Source: Allorhizobium ampelinum S4
GTDB taxonomy: Bacteria > Pseudomonadota > Alphaproteobacteria > Rhizobiales > Rhizobiaceae
Length of the DNA: 64,000 nt
Assembly (NCBI RefSeq): GCF_000016285.1
Contig: NC_011982.1
Location: 194,825-258,824 of the forward strand
Direction: 5' to 3'
Shown: positions 26,801 through 35,817 of the stretch, piece by piece
Numbering within the stretch: position 1 is the first letter of the stretch
How the letters are laid out: each line of letters begins with the position of its first letter
Translations under genes and position numbers: made by a program
Notes under the pieces: generated by a model
What the model was told of the DNA's origin: nothing
Databases searched by the model: none
What the model saw: only the letters and a program-made list of their open reading frames with translations

Positions 26801-27511
26801 ATGGAAGCACACTTGATCTTCGGGCCGACATCTACGGGAAAAACTTCAGTTGCAATAGCTCTTGCTAAAAGAACTGGTTTTCCTGTGATAGTACTGGACC
26901 GAATCCAATGCTACTCCCAGCTTTCTGTTGGAGGTGGGCGACCTTCTGCTGCAGAATTTCAAGGAACCAGGCGTATTTACCTGATTGAAGGATCGCTTGA
27001 TGAAGGTGTAATCAGCGCTGAACGAGCTCATGAATGTCTCGTCGCAGCAGTCGAAGCTCACAAGCCCGAGGGTGGGGTGATACTTGAGGGGGGCTCAATC
27101 TCACTGTTCAAACGTATGGCTCAAAGCAGCTATTGGAATTGTGGCTTTACATGGCATGTCACCCGACTTCACCTCGGCGGTGAAGAGATTTTTCTGGCAG
27201 CGGCGAAGAAGAGGATCAATCAGATGATGCAACCGGATGAGCAGGGAAATTCATTTTTGGGAGAACTGGTCTCTGTCTGGAAGACAACTGCGCTGAGAGC
27301 CACACTTGAGGGAATATGTGGCTATCGTTATGCTATAGAATTTGCTGGGAAGCAGGGTCTGGAGATGGATGCACTTACAAGCCTGAACCGTCGTCAACTT
27401 GAGCAGTTGGTGCACGGTATGGCGCATGAATATCTCTGCTACGCCCGTCAACAGGAACAAGAACTTCCCTTGCCCTCGCTTGCTGGTGGGGAGGGACCTC
27501 CATTTCAGTAG
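26801..27511 (+). CDS. ipt: Isopentenyl (dimethylallyl) transferase, cytokinin synthesis
   Basis: 236 residues. The nucleotide-binding P-loop LIFGPTSTGKTSVAIALAKR starts at residue 4, followed by LDRIQCYSQLSVGGGRPS, LEGGSISLFKRMAQSSYW, GYRYAIEFAGKQ and VHGMAHEYLCYARQQEQELP, all characteristic of T-DNA Ipt. The enzyme transfers an isoprenoid group to AMP, the first step of cytokinin synthesis in the plant. The ATG at 26801 gives the family N terminus; the frame also extends to a TTG at 26786, which would not serve in plants. The C terminus (SLAGGEGPPFQ) is somewhat shorter than in octopine and nopaline Ipt. A copy of this 3' end is found after 6b in T-DNA 1. Confidence 0.94.
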   Translation: MEAHLIFGPTSTGKTSVAIALAKRTGFPVIVLDRIQCYSQLSVGGGRPSAAEFQGTRRIYLIEGSLDEGVISAERAHECLVAAVEAHKPEGGVILEGGSISLFKRMAQSSYWNCGFTWHVTRLHLGGEEIFLAAAKKRINQMMQPDEQGNSFLGELVSVWKTTALRATLEGICGYRYAIEFAGKQGLEMDALTSLNRRQLEQLVHGMAHEYLCYARQQEQELPLPSLAGGEGPPFQ

Positions 27512-28028
27512 CAGTAGGCTTGCCTATCTGCGCAATTCTCCAAAATACCGTTGCTCCCTACTTCTAAGGCGTACAATACTACTGTTATATAGCTAATAAA
27601 ATTGTACGCAGTGTGTTTATTATGATGCGACCTGACGGGGACTTTGTTGCTAAGTTTCCCGGTATAAGGGCGACATTCTATTGTCGTTAATGTAATATGT
27701 ATGTTTGAATAAACGCTTTTATGTTCCTATTTGCGTTTTTGGTGTTTATTCGCAATGTTAAATATCGGAATTGTCGATATAGTTTGTTATTATATTGTGT
27801 TTTCGTTTTGTTTGTAGATTATTTGTTTAAAACTAAATTTATTTGTGAATCTATAATAAGAAAATGCGTAATATTTCACAATATAATATATTATACAGTA
27901 GTGCTGGCCAATTGTATCGAACGTGCCAGACATTATTCAAACCTCTCGCAAAACAGAAAATTAAAACACACCCTGGATGCTTCTATGCATCACAATATAT
28001 TACATCAGATCAAGCTGAGAGACGGATT
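27512..28028. other. AT-rich spacer between ipt and the opine synthase remnant
   Basis: No gene. AATAAA at 27595 is a possible ipt polyadenylation signal. The whole interval aligns by eye with 6210-6712. Confidence 0.6.
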
Positions 28029-28962
28029 TCAGTTTCCATTGAGTGCCTCAACGATGCGATTCAGGGGCGCGCGAGCTAACCCCAGCGAAGCAAGAGTTCG
28101 GCCAGTTTCAAAGAGGTTCTCCTCGAGAACAAGGCCGGCCTCCTCGATAACAGAGTTCATTGCTGGGGCCTGCCCTCCATACCATTTTTTCGAGTATTCG
28201 AAATCTGTTTCAGAGTGTTGACCGAGCGCGCGAACAATCTCAAGGCGTTCATTGTCTAATGCGAGAACACGCTCGATCGCTTGCGGCACAAACCCCCGGT
28301 AGAATTTCGGGAGAGGGCTCAGCCCGCATTCATCGCGACTCTTGCCGCTAGTATGCCAGGAGGATGTGCAACCGGGTTGGTATTCGATAAAAATATGGAG
28401 GCAGTATTTTTGTACCACTGCAGTCGGTTTGGGAAAAGCGCCTCAAAGCGACTTGTGAGATCCTCGCTGAGAGGCCGTGTTGCCGCAACCTCGAAACAGG
28501 TTTTCACGCCAAGCATATTAACGCGTTTACCCACACGGCGGCAGGCATATGGGGATGTGGTTGACTCAATGATTGCAGCAGGCGACAAACTGGGGGATAG
28601 GATTTTCTTGCAAGTCAAAGACGTTGCACTGCCCGGCAAAGCTACGAGCACAGAGTGACTCAGGTCGGATTCAGCAACTGCCGTAGAATACCCTCATGTC
28701 CCAACGTTGGAACTGTCAGAAAGACGAACTCTGCGTCCGAGATTATGGCTTGGAGATCATCCTCCAACTGCGGCTCGAAGCTGCCTCCATAGGTCGGGCC
28801 TACCAGTTGCAGCGTGACTATGCTTCTGACTTGAGTGTAATTGCTTCGGTTGGAAGGTGGTGCCCAGATAACGGCATGGACTCGACCGCTGAGCCTCAGA
28901 GCGATATCGCCGGCAAGGGTGAGAGCAAGGTTCCCTGCGCCGAGAATAGCTATCTTGGTCAT
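28029..28962 (-). pseudogene. Opine synthase paralogue, decayed
   Basis: Three frames together rebuild most of an octopine-synthase-family protein: [20 protein letters not shown] (start at 28962), [16 protein letters not shown] and [16 protein letters not shown] in the middle, then [20 protein letters not shown] and SKKWYGGQ. Frameshifts lie near 28670 and 28325. Between YGGQ and PAMNSVIEEAG an in-frame block of about 49 codons present in the T-DNA 1 gene is missing. It keeps the plant-type promoter with TATA and ocs-like element. It cannot make an active enzyme. Confidence 0.9.
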
Positions 28963-29010
28963 TGTAAAATTGGAAGGATTTTGTGGTATGGACCCCCGGT
29001 AAGTTGGCCA

Positions 29011-29017
29011 TTAAATA
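29011..29017 (-). promoter_or_regulatory. TATA box of the dead opine synthase
   Basis: TATTTAA on the minus strand, in the same place relative to the start codon as in T-DNA 1. Confidence 0.5.
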
Positions 29018-29200
29018 GAAGGATCGGGGCGGGAAAGTCCAATTTGCCGGCCCAACTTTCGCGACTTAGCGGTAAAATAGATCACTGCATACGTCAGACG
29101 CATGACTTTATTGGCCTAAATCATCTTTATGTGGGGTCGGGAGAAGCAGAAAAAGCAGCACATTCAAATGACCAATTATTGCAAGCAGAATTCGTGGTTC

Positions 29201-29216
29201 ACGTAAGCCCTGACGT
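29201..29216. promoter_or_regulatory. ocs-type enhancer element (T-DNA 3 copy)
   Basis: ACGTAAGCCCTGACGT matches 14 of 16 bases of the ocs palindrome. It lies eight bases from the right border and, with the other copy at 8069, shows that the promoter was duplicated with the gene. Confidence 0.7.
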
Positions 29217-29223
29217 CTTTTGT

Positions 29224-29248
29224 TGGCAGGATTTATTGCTAAGTCATC
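29224..29248 (+). other. T-DNA 3 right border repeat (variant)
   Basis: TGGCAGGATTTAT, five variable bases, AGTCATC. It is the most divergent of the six borders but aligns well with the T-DNA 1 right border and its flank (both followed 12 bases later by GTGCATT), so it is a true, possibly weakened, border. Confidence 0.75.
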
Positions 29249-29367
29249 TTTATTAGTTTGTGCATTGGTAAATTCGTTCATAATTTCAAGACTCTATAAC
29301 CGATGTTCTGCCCCAACGTCGTCCTCCCCATCCAAATCTGTGATCGCTTTTCCAAAGGACGCGCAAC

Positions 29368-29849
29368 AGGAGTTTCTCCATGGAGAGTCCATTGGAGATT
29401 CTCACCCCTAGGAAGCCAGGACACGAGGTTCCCCGGCACTGGCCGGACGAGGTGAAGGCGCACGTTGTTTCGGACAGCCTCAGGCCTCCGGAGTTAACAG
29501 GTTTACCTAAACTCCTGGCGGCGAAGCTGCTGGTTCATCCACCTGTGCCCCATAAAAGGTACGGCGGACGTGTGGATGCCATTGATAACCGTGGTATCCC
29601 GAAGTCCGATCCCATCCTACTGTCAAACCCGTTGCTCGACATATCGGTAGGGTTGTTCTTCTGCCGCAGGCACCTCAACAAGCTGGCGATACGGCGAGCC
29701 CTACCAATCAGGTGTGTATGCGCTTGGCATTGAGCCTCGTACCGACAACGCAGAAGATCTCCCCCTCCTGCAGCCGGCCGAGAGTTGCAGTCATACGATC
29801 GAAATAGCGTTTTGGCTCTTCCGGATACGTCTGAAGCATGGTCTGTTGT
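29368..29849 (+). pseudogene. IS66-like OrfA scrap and unassigned degenerate sequence
   Basis: 29380 onward encodes PLEILTPRKPG and HWPDEVKAHVVSDSLRP, like the start of the small IS66 OrfA (TnpA) protein (EILTP..PGR..WPDEVKARIV..TL.PG). The match ends near 29480. The rest, to the HAD remnant, has open frames on both strands but nothing I recognise. Confidence 0.45.
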
Positions 29850-30426
29850 TATGACCCTCCGTAGACCTGAAACGATCCTTTTTGATCTGGATGATACTAT
29901 CCTGGCAGGAATCGGAGGGCAATCATTCTCGGTGTGGCCACCGAGTTGGAACATCTCAGCTACACAAGTTAGTTGGTGCTGCGTTCCGCGTCGAAACCGC
30001 GCTGCACGAATTTTGGACGTCATCCGAGCAAGCGAAAGAAGTTCGCCTTGGATCGTTCGGCGGGATCAACCAGGCCCGTGAAATTATGACAACGGAGGCT
30101 CGGGCTAGCATAGCCGCTCTCGGATCGCAGCACGAGGGGACTACGTTCAGCGACCTCTTTACAAGAGCGAGAAGCGCGAGCATCCAACTCGTAGACGAGG
30201 CAGTGACGACCATGCTGGCGTTTCAACAAATGGGGATACGTTTCGGATTGGTGACAAATGGAGCCGCCGATATTCAGCGATGAAAGCTCGATCGGTTTGG
30301 CCTTGTAAGCTATTTCGACCACGTGCAAATAGAAGGTGAACTCGGGTTTGGAAAACGAGAGGAGCGAGCGTACCATCCATGCGATGGAAGCGCTCGGATC
30401 GGCGCTTCGCAAAACTTGGATGGTTA
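29850..30426 (+). pseudogene. HAD-superfamily hydrolase, multiply frameshifted
   Basis: Motif I ETILFDLDDTILAG follows an ATG at 29850; after a frameshift the cap region EFWTSSEQAKEVRLG and motif II GIRFGLVTNGAADIQR follow, then an in-frame TGA, then KLDRFGLVSYFDHVQIEGELGFGK (lysine motif). A further shift gives HAMEALGSALRKTWMV, which stops short of motif III at the boundary with traR. At least two shifts, a stop and a 3' truncation make it dead. It is a YjjG/HAD-IA type protein distinct from the one at 12511. Confidence 0.75.
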
Positions 30427-30433
30427 ACCCCCC

Positions 30434-31138
30434 TCAAATGAGTCTTCGTCGGATTGCCAGCGCGGTTAGGTGAGCCTTGGAGCGGACGTCGAAGCGCTTC
30501 ATGGCTTCGCGAAGCTTGACGCGGACGCTGTTGTACTTGACCCCTTCGACGTCGGCGATCTCCTCCATCGTCTTGCCGACGGCAATCCATCTCAGATAGG
30601 TGGCCTCCTTCGGATCGAGCCATGCGGCATCTTCCGCGGTAGGGGTGGTGCGGAGGAATGAGATACGGGCATGGATCTGCCCGATGGTTCCCGCGGCTGC
30701 CACTGCATCGATTTCCCGATCGAGATCAATCACCGGCTTCTCTGATGCCAGCGTGAACATCGACATCGAGCCGTTGGCAGTCTTGATGGGTATGGTGATG
30801 CCGGAGCGGATGCCGAAATCGGCTGCGTGGGCATAGAAGGCACGCTCGTCCTTCGACAGTGTCGGTCGCTCGTGCTCGCCAGACCAGGTGAAGATGTGCT
30901 TCCGGGATCTTGCGCGCTTGACGACCGGGTCGAGAGCGTCGAACTTCTTGTCGAAATAGACCGACTGCCACTCGGGATGATAGTTGGTGACGGCGGTGAT
31001 GTGCCTGTGCTGGATATGGAGGTAGGCATAGCCGGTGAAGCCGAAATGATCGGCGATGTCCGCCAACCCGGTCTTCAGGATGCACTCATCGCCTTCGATC
31101 GCGGCAAGATCAGTCAGCTTGTCCAGCTAGTGCTGCAT
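30434..31138 (-). pseudogene. traR: TraR quorum-sensing activator with stop at codon 4
   Basis: The 705-base frame would encode a 234-residue TraR: starting from ATG 31138 it reads [27 protein letters not shown] and then the canonical protein with [39 protein letters not shown] (autoinducer-binding domain) and the LuxR-type helix-turn-helix [20 protein letters not shown]...[15 protein letters not shown]. Codon 4 (31127-31129) is TAG where TraR of nopaline and octopine plasmids has TGG (tryptophan). The rest is intact, so the lesion looks recent. A GTG/TTG restart near 31066 has no ribosome binding site and would lack the first helix. The position behind an opine operon matches octopine-type control, where opine induces traR. 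Confidence 0.9.
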
Positions 31139-31349
31139 TATTCATCTCCGTATTTTGTCAGATGGAACAGTTGAGCATTGTCCCTCCCTTAGGGCGATAT
31201 ACAGAATGAAATAAATAGAGGACGGTTAAGCAAACCGTTGCAAGTTAAGGCATGGAGATAGGAAGAGAAGGCTACCAATTCTTCCACAACGACAAAAAAG
31301 TCCTTTGCGATACAATCCTTTCTTTATGGATATGCACCAGATACATCGG
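31139..31349. other. Interval between opine oxidase operon and traR
   Basis: 211 bases with no gene. No strong intrinsic terminator is visible, so read-through from the opine operon into traR is possible, as in octopine plasmids; a separate promoter here cannot be excluded. Confidence 0.45.
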
Positions 31350-32744
31350 TCAATCAGACGGATAGTCTTGGCTGCGGGCCATTTCACCCAAGGTAACAGG
31401 TTTAACAGGTGCTCGAATATTCATGTATCCCACTTGGCCGGGCGGTTGAGCGGTCGCATCTCCTATCAACTCACATACTGTTAGGCCGCACGATCGACCC
31501 TGGCACGGCCCCATTCCAGCGCGACTGAAAGCCTTTGCCTGGTTCGGGCCCTTCGCGCCGCGAGCTGCAATTGCGCGGATCTCCCCCGCCCGTACCTCCT
31601 CACACCGACAAACGATCACGTCGTCTGCCGGCATTCGGAACTGAGGCGCGGGCCGATAGAGCTTTTCGAGAAACAGGCGTCCGCGGCTGGCTTTACGGAG
31701 CTGTTTCCGTGCCGCAGCTTCGCTTTTACTGGCATCTCGCGACTTGTTGTCGAGCATCTTGAGAATGCCCGCCACCACAAGTTGACCCCTGCAAGATGCT
31801 GCCTCGGCCCCGCTGATGCTGGCACTATCCCCGGCAATGAAAAGGTTTCGCACCGAAGTCTGACCGCAGTCATCGAGGACAGGTTCAAAAGCCAATCGCT
31901 CGTCGTTCCAGTCGTGCCTGACACCGACCGACATCGCGAGATTAACTTGCGGTACGACACCCTGGTGTAGAAGAAGTGTTTCAGCCTCTACCGTGTGGCT
32001 CTTGCCACGCAGCGTATATTTTACACTGGTAAGATCATTTTCGCCTACCGCCTCGAGCGTTGAGACGCCGCGGACTACCCTCACCTTCGCTTGGACTTCG
32101 CGCATCAGCTTGATGCCCTTCCGGAAGTAAGGAGTGGCAAGGAACGCTGGGGCAAATGGCAAAGCCCTGATAGCATTTGACCATGGCGTCGTATCCAGAA
32201 CAGCTGAGACATTCACGCCAGCCCGAATATATTGTGCCGCGAGCAGATACAGGAGCGGGCCGCAGCCTGCGAGGCACGTGCTGCCGCCAGGGACAGTCCC
32301 GCTTGCCTTCAACATCGTCTGAGCAGCGCCTGCGGTCATGACGCCAGGCAGTGTCCATCCCTTGATTGGAAATGGGCGCTCCAGCGCACCAGTTGCGATA
32401 ATTACGAACCGCGCTCCGATGAAGCGTGCTCGACCGGCGGCGGATATGCCAATAGAAAGTTGCTCGCTTGTTTGCTCGATCATGAATGCTGTTGTGCGGG
32501 GCAAATAGGTTGCCCCGCATGCGTGGAAATCTTCGGCCAGTTGCCGGCCAGCTAGGTAATCAGGGCCCAGGATGGTCCCCAGGTCCGGACGCTCGTTCAA
32601 GACAGATCGATATATCTGGCCACCGGCTCCAATGCCTTCGTCGATCAAAGTTACGGATAGTCCGGCATTGCGAGCCTCGACTGCGGCAGACATACCGGCC
32701 GGGCCAGCACCGATGATGACAATATCAATGAGTTCCCGGGTCAT
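31350..32744 (-). CDS. Opine oxidase-type alpha subunit (FAD/NAD-binding, BFD-like [2Fe-2S] domain)
   Basis: 464 residues from ATG 32744, which overlaps the stop of the preceding small ferredoxin-like gene. N-terminal FAD-binding motif VIIGAGPAGMSAAVEARNAG, a second dinucleotide-binding region (CLAGCGPLLYLLAAQYI), the FAD-closing NLFIAGDSASISGAEAA, and a C-terminal BFD-like cysteine cluster CRCEE...CQGRSCG. This is the layout of OoxA/NoxA (octopine and nopaline oxidase) and related flavin opine dehydrogenase subunits, which pass electrons from opine cleavage. It belongs to the minus-strand operon 38038-31350 and has a paralogue at 45451. Confidence 0.85.
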   Translation of the reverse strand: MTRELIDIVIIGAGPAGMSAAVEARNAGLSVTLIDEGIGAGGQIYRSVLNERPDLGTILGPDYLAGRQLAEDFHACGATYLPRTTAFMIEQTSEQLSIGISAAGRARFIGARFVIIATGALERPFPIKGWTLPGVMTAGAAQTMLKASGTVPGGSTCLAGCGPLLYLLAAQYIRAGVNVSAVLDTTPWSNAIRALPFAPAFLATPYFRKGIKLMREVQAKVRVVRGVSTLEAVGENDLTSVKYTLRGKSHTVEAETLLLHQGVVPQVNLAMSVGVRHDWNDERLAFEPVLDDCGQTSVRNLFIAGDSASISGAEAASCRGQLVVAGILKMLDNKSRDASKSEAAARKQLRKASRGRLFLEKLYRPAPQFRMPADDVIVCRCEEVRAGEIRAIAARGAKGPNQAKAFSRAGMGPCQGRSCGLTVCELIGDATAQPPGQVGYMNIRAPVKPVTLGEMARSQDYPSD

Positions 32745-33046
32745 GCGCGCGTATTCCGTTTGTGGCTTGGGCCGGGAACGCCGGTCGTAACCGTCATTCC
32801 TTCGCGAACAGGCGTCAGACATGCCTGTCGGTTTGCTTCACCATCGATCGTAACGAGACAGTCGAAACACACGCCCATGCCGCAGTAAGGCGCCCTGGGC
32901 GCGCCGCTTACCGGGGTCTTCCGAAAAGGGGTTACGCCTGCAATAAGCAGCGCCGTGGCGACTGTATCGTCAGGTGAGGCGGCAACCAAATGGCCGTCGA
33001 CGGTGAGGCAGACGGTCACCTTTGCTTCACTCAGATGCCGGAACAT
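32741..33046 (-). CDS. Opine oxidase-type small [2Fe-2S] subunit (gamma)
   Basis: 101 residues with a plant-type ferredoxin cysteine pattern: PYCGMGVCFDCLV and RQAC. Small subunits of this kind form the third chain of flavin-containing opine, proline and sarcosine dehydrogenases, bridging the two flavoproteins. The start MFRHLSEAKV overlaps the end of the beta-subunit gene; its stop overlaps the alpha start. The tight packing (beta-gamma-alpha) supports one complex. Confidence 0.85.
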   Translation of the reverse strand: MFRHLSEAKVTVCLTVDGHLVAASPDDTVATALLIAGVTPFRKTPVSGAPRAPYCGMGVCFDCLVTIDGEANRQACLTPVREGMTVTTGVPGPSHKRNTRA

Positions 33047-34169
33047 GGGCAAGTCTCCGTGCGCTAAAGGGGTCGAGAACCGCCGGCCAATCGCCAGCGG
33101 CAATCGCTTCGGCTATAATTCGGGTGTGAGCGGCCGCCAATGTTATGCCGCTATGACAGGTGACGACGTAAGCGCCTGGACAGGTTATCGACTCATCGTA
33201 GATCGGATATCCATCAGGACTCATCACTCGCAAAGCACCCCAGGTTCGAACGATCTGAGCCGATGCCAACCGCGGAAACGTTTGAACAGCGCGTTTGGCG
33301 ATCGTTGCCAGCGTTCTGCTGTCAGTGCTCTTGTCGAATCCTGCATCTTCCTTCGAGTCTCCAATCAAAACTCCCCCTTCGTTCGTCTGACGGACGGACC
33401 CGGTCGGATAGTCGAGAAAATGTTCGAGCTTTTCGGTGACGATGATCTGTCCCCGTTCAGGTGCGACCGGGGCGGTAAGTCCGACCATCGGCGCAAGATC
33501 TTTATTGCCAAGCCCCGCGGCGAGGACAATCTTGTTGCACGAGACCTCGCCGCTTGCGCTACGGACACGGAATCCACTGCTCGAGGGCGTGATTGTCGCG
33601 ACATGCTCACCAGCCCGGTACGAGACACCACGCTGGTTCGCTACCTTGTGAAGCGCTCCGAGCAGCCGGAGCGCATTGATGTGTCCGTCTGCGGCGCTGT
33701 AAGTGCCACCTACCACGTCCGGGCCGATGCCCGGCATCATCTTTTTCATCTGAGCATGGTCGAGGATTTCGAAGCTAGCGGTATCAGGAGCGATATTGTG
33801 CAACCTCCGAAGAGCAAAGGCCCGTTGCTCAAGCTCGTCTTCGCTAAGACACACGATGAAACCGCCAGGCCGGGAGTAAAAAAGAGGCATCTCTGCCTCG
33901 TCCGAAAGCTCACTTGCAAAGCTCTCCCAAAGGTTTGCAGACGTTGCGCTCCATCGGGCATAAGCGGGGTTCTCCAGACCTTTGCCATGAACCCAAATTA
34001 AGGCAAAGTTGCCGCGCGAGGCCCGAAAGGCATCATCGCCCTCATCAAGAACTATGACGGACTGGTTTCGCTGGCTCAGACCATAAGCGAGGGTCATCCC
34101 TACGACGCCCCCGCCGATGACGACGACGTCACTCTCGTCGCGATTAGAATTCATGGCTGCAGATATCAC
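33027..34169 (-). CDS. Opine oxidase-type beta subunit (DadA-like FAD oxidoreductase)
   Basis: 380 residues with the N-terminal FAD motif VVVIGGGVVGMTLAYGLSQR and the DAO-family C-terminal block GVLIGDSKEDAGFD...RTWGALRVMSPDGYPIYDES. Such subunits bind the secondary amine and oxidise it; in octopine and nopaline oxidases this releases the amino acid and a 2-oxo acid. It overlaps the permease gene upstream by four bases (ATGA). The paralogue at 51194 belongs to the second module. Confidence 0.85.
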   Translation of the reverse strand: MISAAMNSNRDESDVVVIGGGVVGMTLAYGLSQRNQSVIVLDEGDDAFRASRGNFALIWVHGKGLENPAYARWSATSANLWESFASELSDEAEMPLFYSRPGGFIVCLSEDELEQRAFALRRLHNIAPDTASFEILDHAQMKKMMPGIGPDVVGGTYSAADGHINALRLLGALHKVANQRGVSYRAGEHVATITPSSSGFRVRSASGEVSCNKIVLAAGLGNKDLAPMVGLTAPVAPERGQIIVTEKLEHFLDYPTGSVRQTNEGGVLIGDSKEDAGFDKSTDSRTLATIAKRAVQTFPRLASAQIVRTWGALRVMSPDGYPIYDESITCPGAYVVTCHSGITLAAAHTRIIAEAIAAGDWPAVLDPFSARRLAHVPASE

Positions 34170-34963
34170 GCCTGACCCTCACCAACGAAGAGGCGCTCAA
34201 GTCCGTACAACCGATCCAAGATCACCATGAGGATAACGGTGAAAAGAATAAGCAGCGCGGAGACGGCGCAGATGAGTGGGTCGATATTATCCTGAATGTA
34301 GTTGAACATCTGGACCGGCAACGTGGTTGTCGTCGGCGATGCGACGAAGATGGTCATCGTGGTTTCGTCAAAACTTTGAATGAACGATAATGCAAAGCCA
34401 CTTGCAATTCCCGGTACGATCAGCGGCAGAATGATCCGCTTGTATATCGTCAGTCGACCGGCGCCGAGGGAAGCGGCCGCGTCTTCGATCCGCATATCCA
34501 TCCCCGAGGCGCTTGCAAGGATCATACGCATTGCGAACGGGAACACGATCACGATGTGCCCGATGATTAGGCCTGTCGTGGTACCGGAAATGCCGATTTC
34601 GGTCAGGAAGCGAAGAAAGGCAATACCAAGAACCACATGCGGGAGCATCAACGGTGACAGAAACAGCGCATTCAAGGCTGCGCGACCGAGGAAACGATAG
34701 CGGGCGATCGCGAGGCCAGCCGGGACAGCGAACAGCAGTGCTATGACAGTTGATGCAAGTGCAATTCCGACGCTCGTTTTAAACGACTCGAAGAACTCCG
34801 GTCGTTCGGTTAGCCGTTGAAACCAACGCAATGAGAAACCGTTGGTTGGCAATGCGAGATAGTTCTCCGGCGTAAACGCGATCAGGCAAACGAGCACCAT
34901 CGGTGCCAGAAGGAAAATTACAAAGAGGGTGTTGAACAGAAGTGCGATGGGCCCATTTTTCAT
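34166..34963 (-). CDS. ABC importer permease, PotC type
   Basis: 265 residues; hydrophobic from the start (LLFNTLFVIFLLAPMVLVCL) with about six membrane segments and the binding-protein-dependent permease EAA-type loop (EDAAASLGAGRLTIYKRIILP). It partners the PotB-type permease upstream (ATGA overlap) and the PotA-type ATPase. The start at 34963 is set by that overlap. Confidence 0.85.
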   Translation of the reverse strand: MKNGPIALLFNTLFVIFLLAPMVLVCLIAFTPENYLALPTNGFSLRWFQRLTERPEFFESFKTSVGIALASTVIALLFAVPAGLAIARYRFLGRAALNALFLSPLMLPHVVLGIAFLRFLTEIGISGTTTGLIIGHIVIVFPFAMRMILASASGMDMRIEDAAASLGAGRLTIYKRIILPLIVPGIASGFALSFIQSFDETTMTIFVASPTTTTLPVQMFNYIQDNIDPLICAVSALLILFTVILMVILDRLYGLERLFVGEGQA

Positions 34964-35817
34964 GACGAAAATACCTGTGAGTAGCGACGTTCCACGAGAC
35001 GATTCCATCCGATGACAAGGAACACGATGCCGATCAGCAATAGGACGGCGATCGCGGCACCAAGCGGCCAGTTCAGCGTATTCAGGAACTCGTCATAGGC
35101 GAGCGTTGCAGCCACCTTGAGCCGCCTGCCCCCGATAATCGCAGGCGTTGCAAAGGCGCTGGCGGAAAGCGTGAAGACGACGATACTGCCTGATAAAATA
35201 CCGGGCATTGCTTGGGGTAGAACAATACGCCTGAAAATAGTCGCCGGTCCGGCCCCAAGTGACGAGGCCGCCCGCTCGGTCGACGGATCCATGCGCCCGA
35301 GCGAGGCCCATACGGCGAGGACCATAAACGGCACGAGAACGTGTGTCAGCGCTATGACGACCCCCGTTTCCGTGAACATCAGCGAGACAGGCGCGTTGAC
35401 GAGCCCCAGCTTTTGCAGACTTTGTGAAAGGATACCGTTACCAGCTAGGATCAGCGCCCAGCCAAGCGTTCGAGCCACGACGGAAACCAACAGCGGCCCG
35501 ATGACGACCAGAATCATCATGGAGCGCCAGGGTTCACGCATGCGTCGGAGAATGTACGCCTCCGGCACACCGATGAGAATGCTGGTCAACGTCACCAGGA
35601 GGGATATCCGGAGAGTTCGGAAGAAAATCTCCGCAAAGTAGCTGTCGGAGAATATTTCCCTGTAGTTTTTGGTCACCAGAACCGGAATGATGCCCTCGGT
35701 CGAGCTCCATTCATTGAGGGAAAGGATGACCGTCATGACGAGAGGTACGGCAACGATACCAAGAAAAAGTAGCGCTGCCGGCGTCGTTAAAATGTAAGCT
35801 TCGCGGCGGACGCTCAT
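34960..35817 (-). CDS. ABC importer permease, PotB type
   Basis: 285 residues, six predicted membrane helices, with the EAA-like loop STERAASSLGAGPATIFRRI near residue 190. It overlaps the ATPase gene upstream by four bases. PotB/PotC permeases import small cationic or opine-like compounds; the operon context points to an opine. Confidence 0.85.
   Translation of the reverse strand: MSVRREAYILTTPAALLFLGIVAVPLVMTVILSLNEWSSTEGIIPVLVTKNYREIFSDSYFAEIFFRTLRISLLVTLTSILIGVPEAYILRRMREPWRSMMILVVIGPLLVSVVARTLGWALILAGNGILSQSLQKLGLVNAPVSLMFTETGVVIALTHVLVPFMVLAVWASLGRMDPSTERAASSLGAGPATIFRRIVLPQAMPGILSGSIVVFTLSASAFATPAIIGGRRLKVAATLAYDEFLNTLNWPLGAAIAVLLLIGIVFLVIGWNRLVERRYSQVFSS

Larger units (their letters stand above)
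26269..29248 (+). mobile_element. T-DNA 3 (2.98 kb): ipt and a dead opine synthase
   Basis: Enclosed by direct border repeats at 26269 and 29224. It carries the cytokinin gene ipt and a pseudogene paralogue of the T-DNA 1 opine synthase. From the ipt 3' end to beyond the right border it is a diverged duplicate of 6174-8170. Confidence 0.88.

Noticed and set aside
28160..29256. Plus-strand open frames across the T-DNA 3 opine region
   Set aside because: They are antisense shadows of the decayed opine synthase and its promoter.
30434..31066. Annotation of traR as an intact 210-residue protein
   Set aside because: That start is an internal TTG without a ribosome binding site; the full 234-codon frame from 31138 is clear and carries a stop at codon 4.
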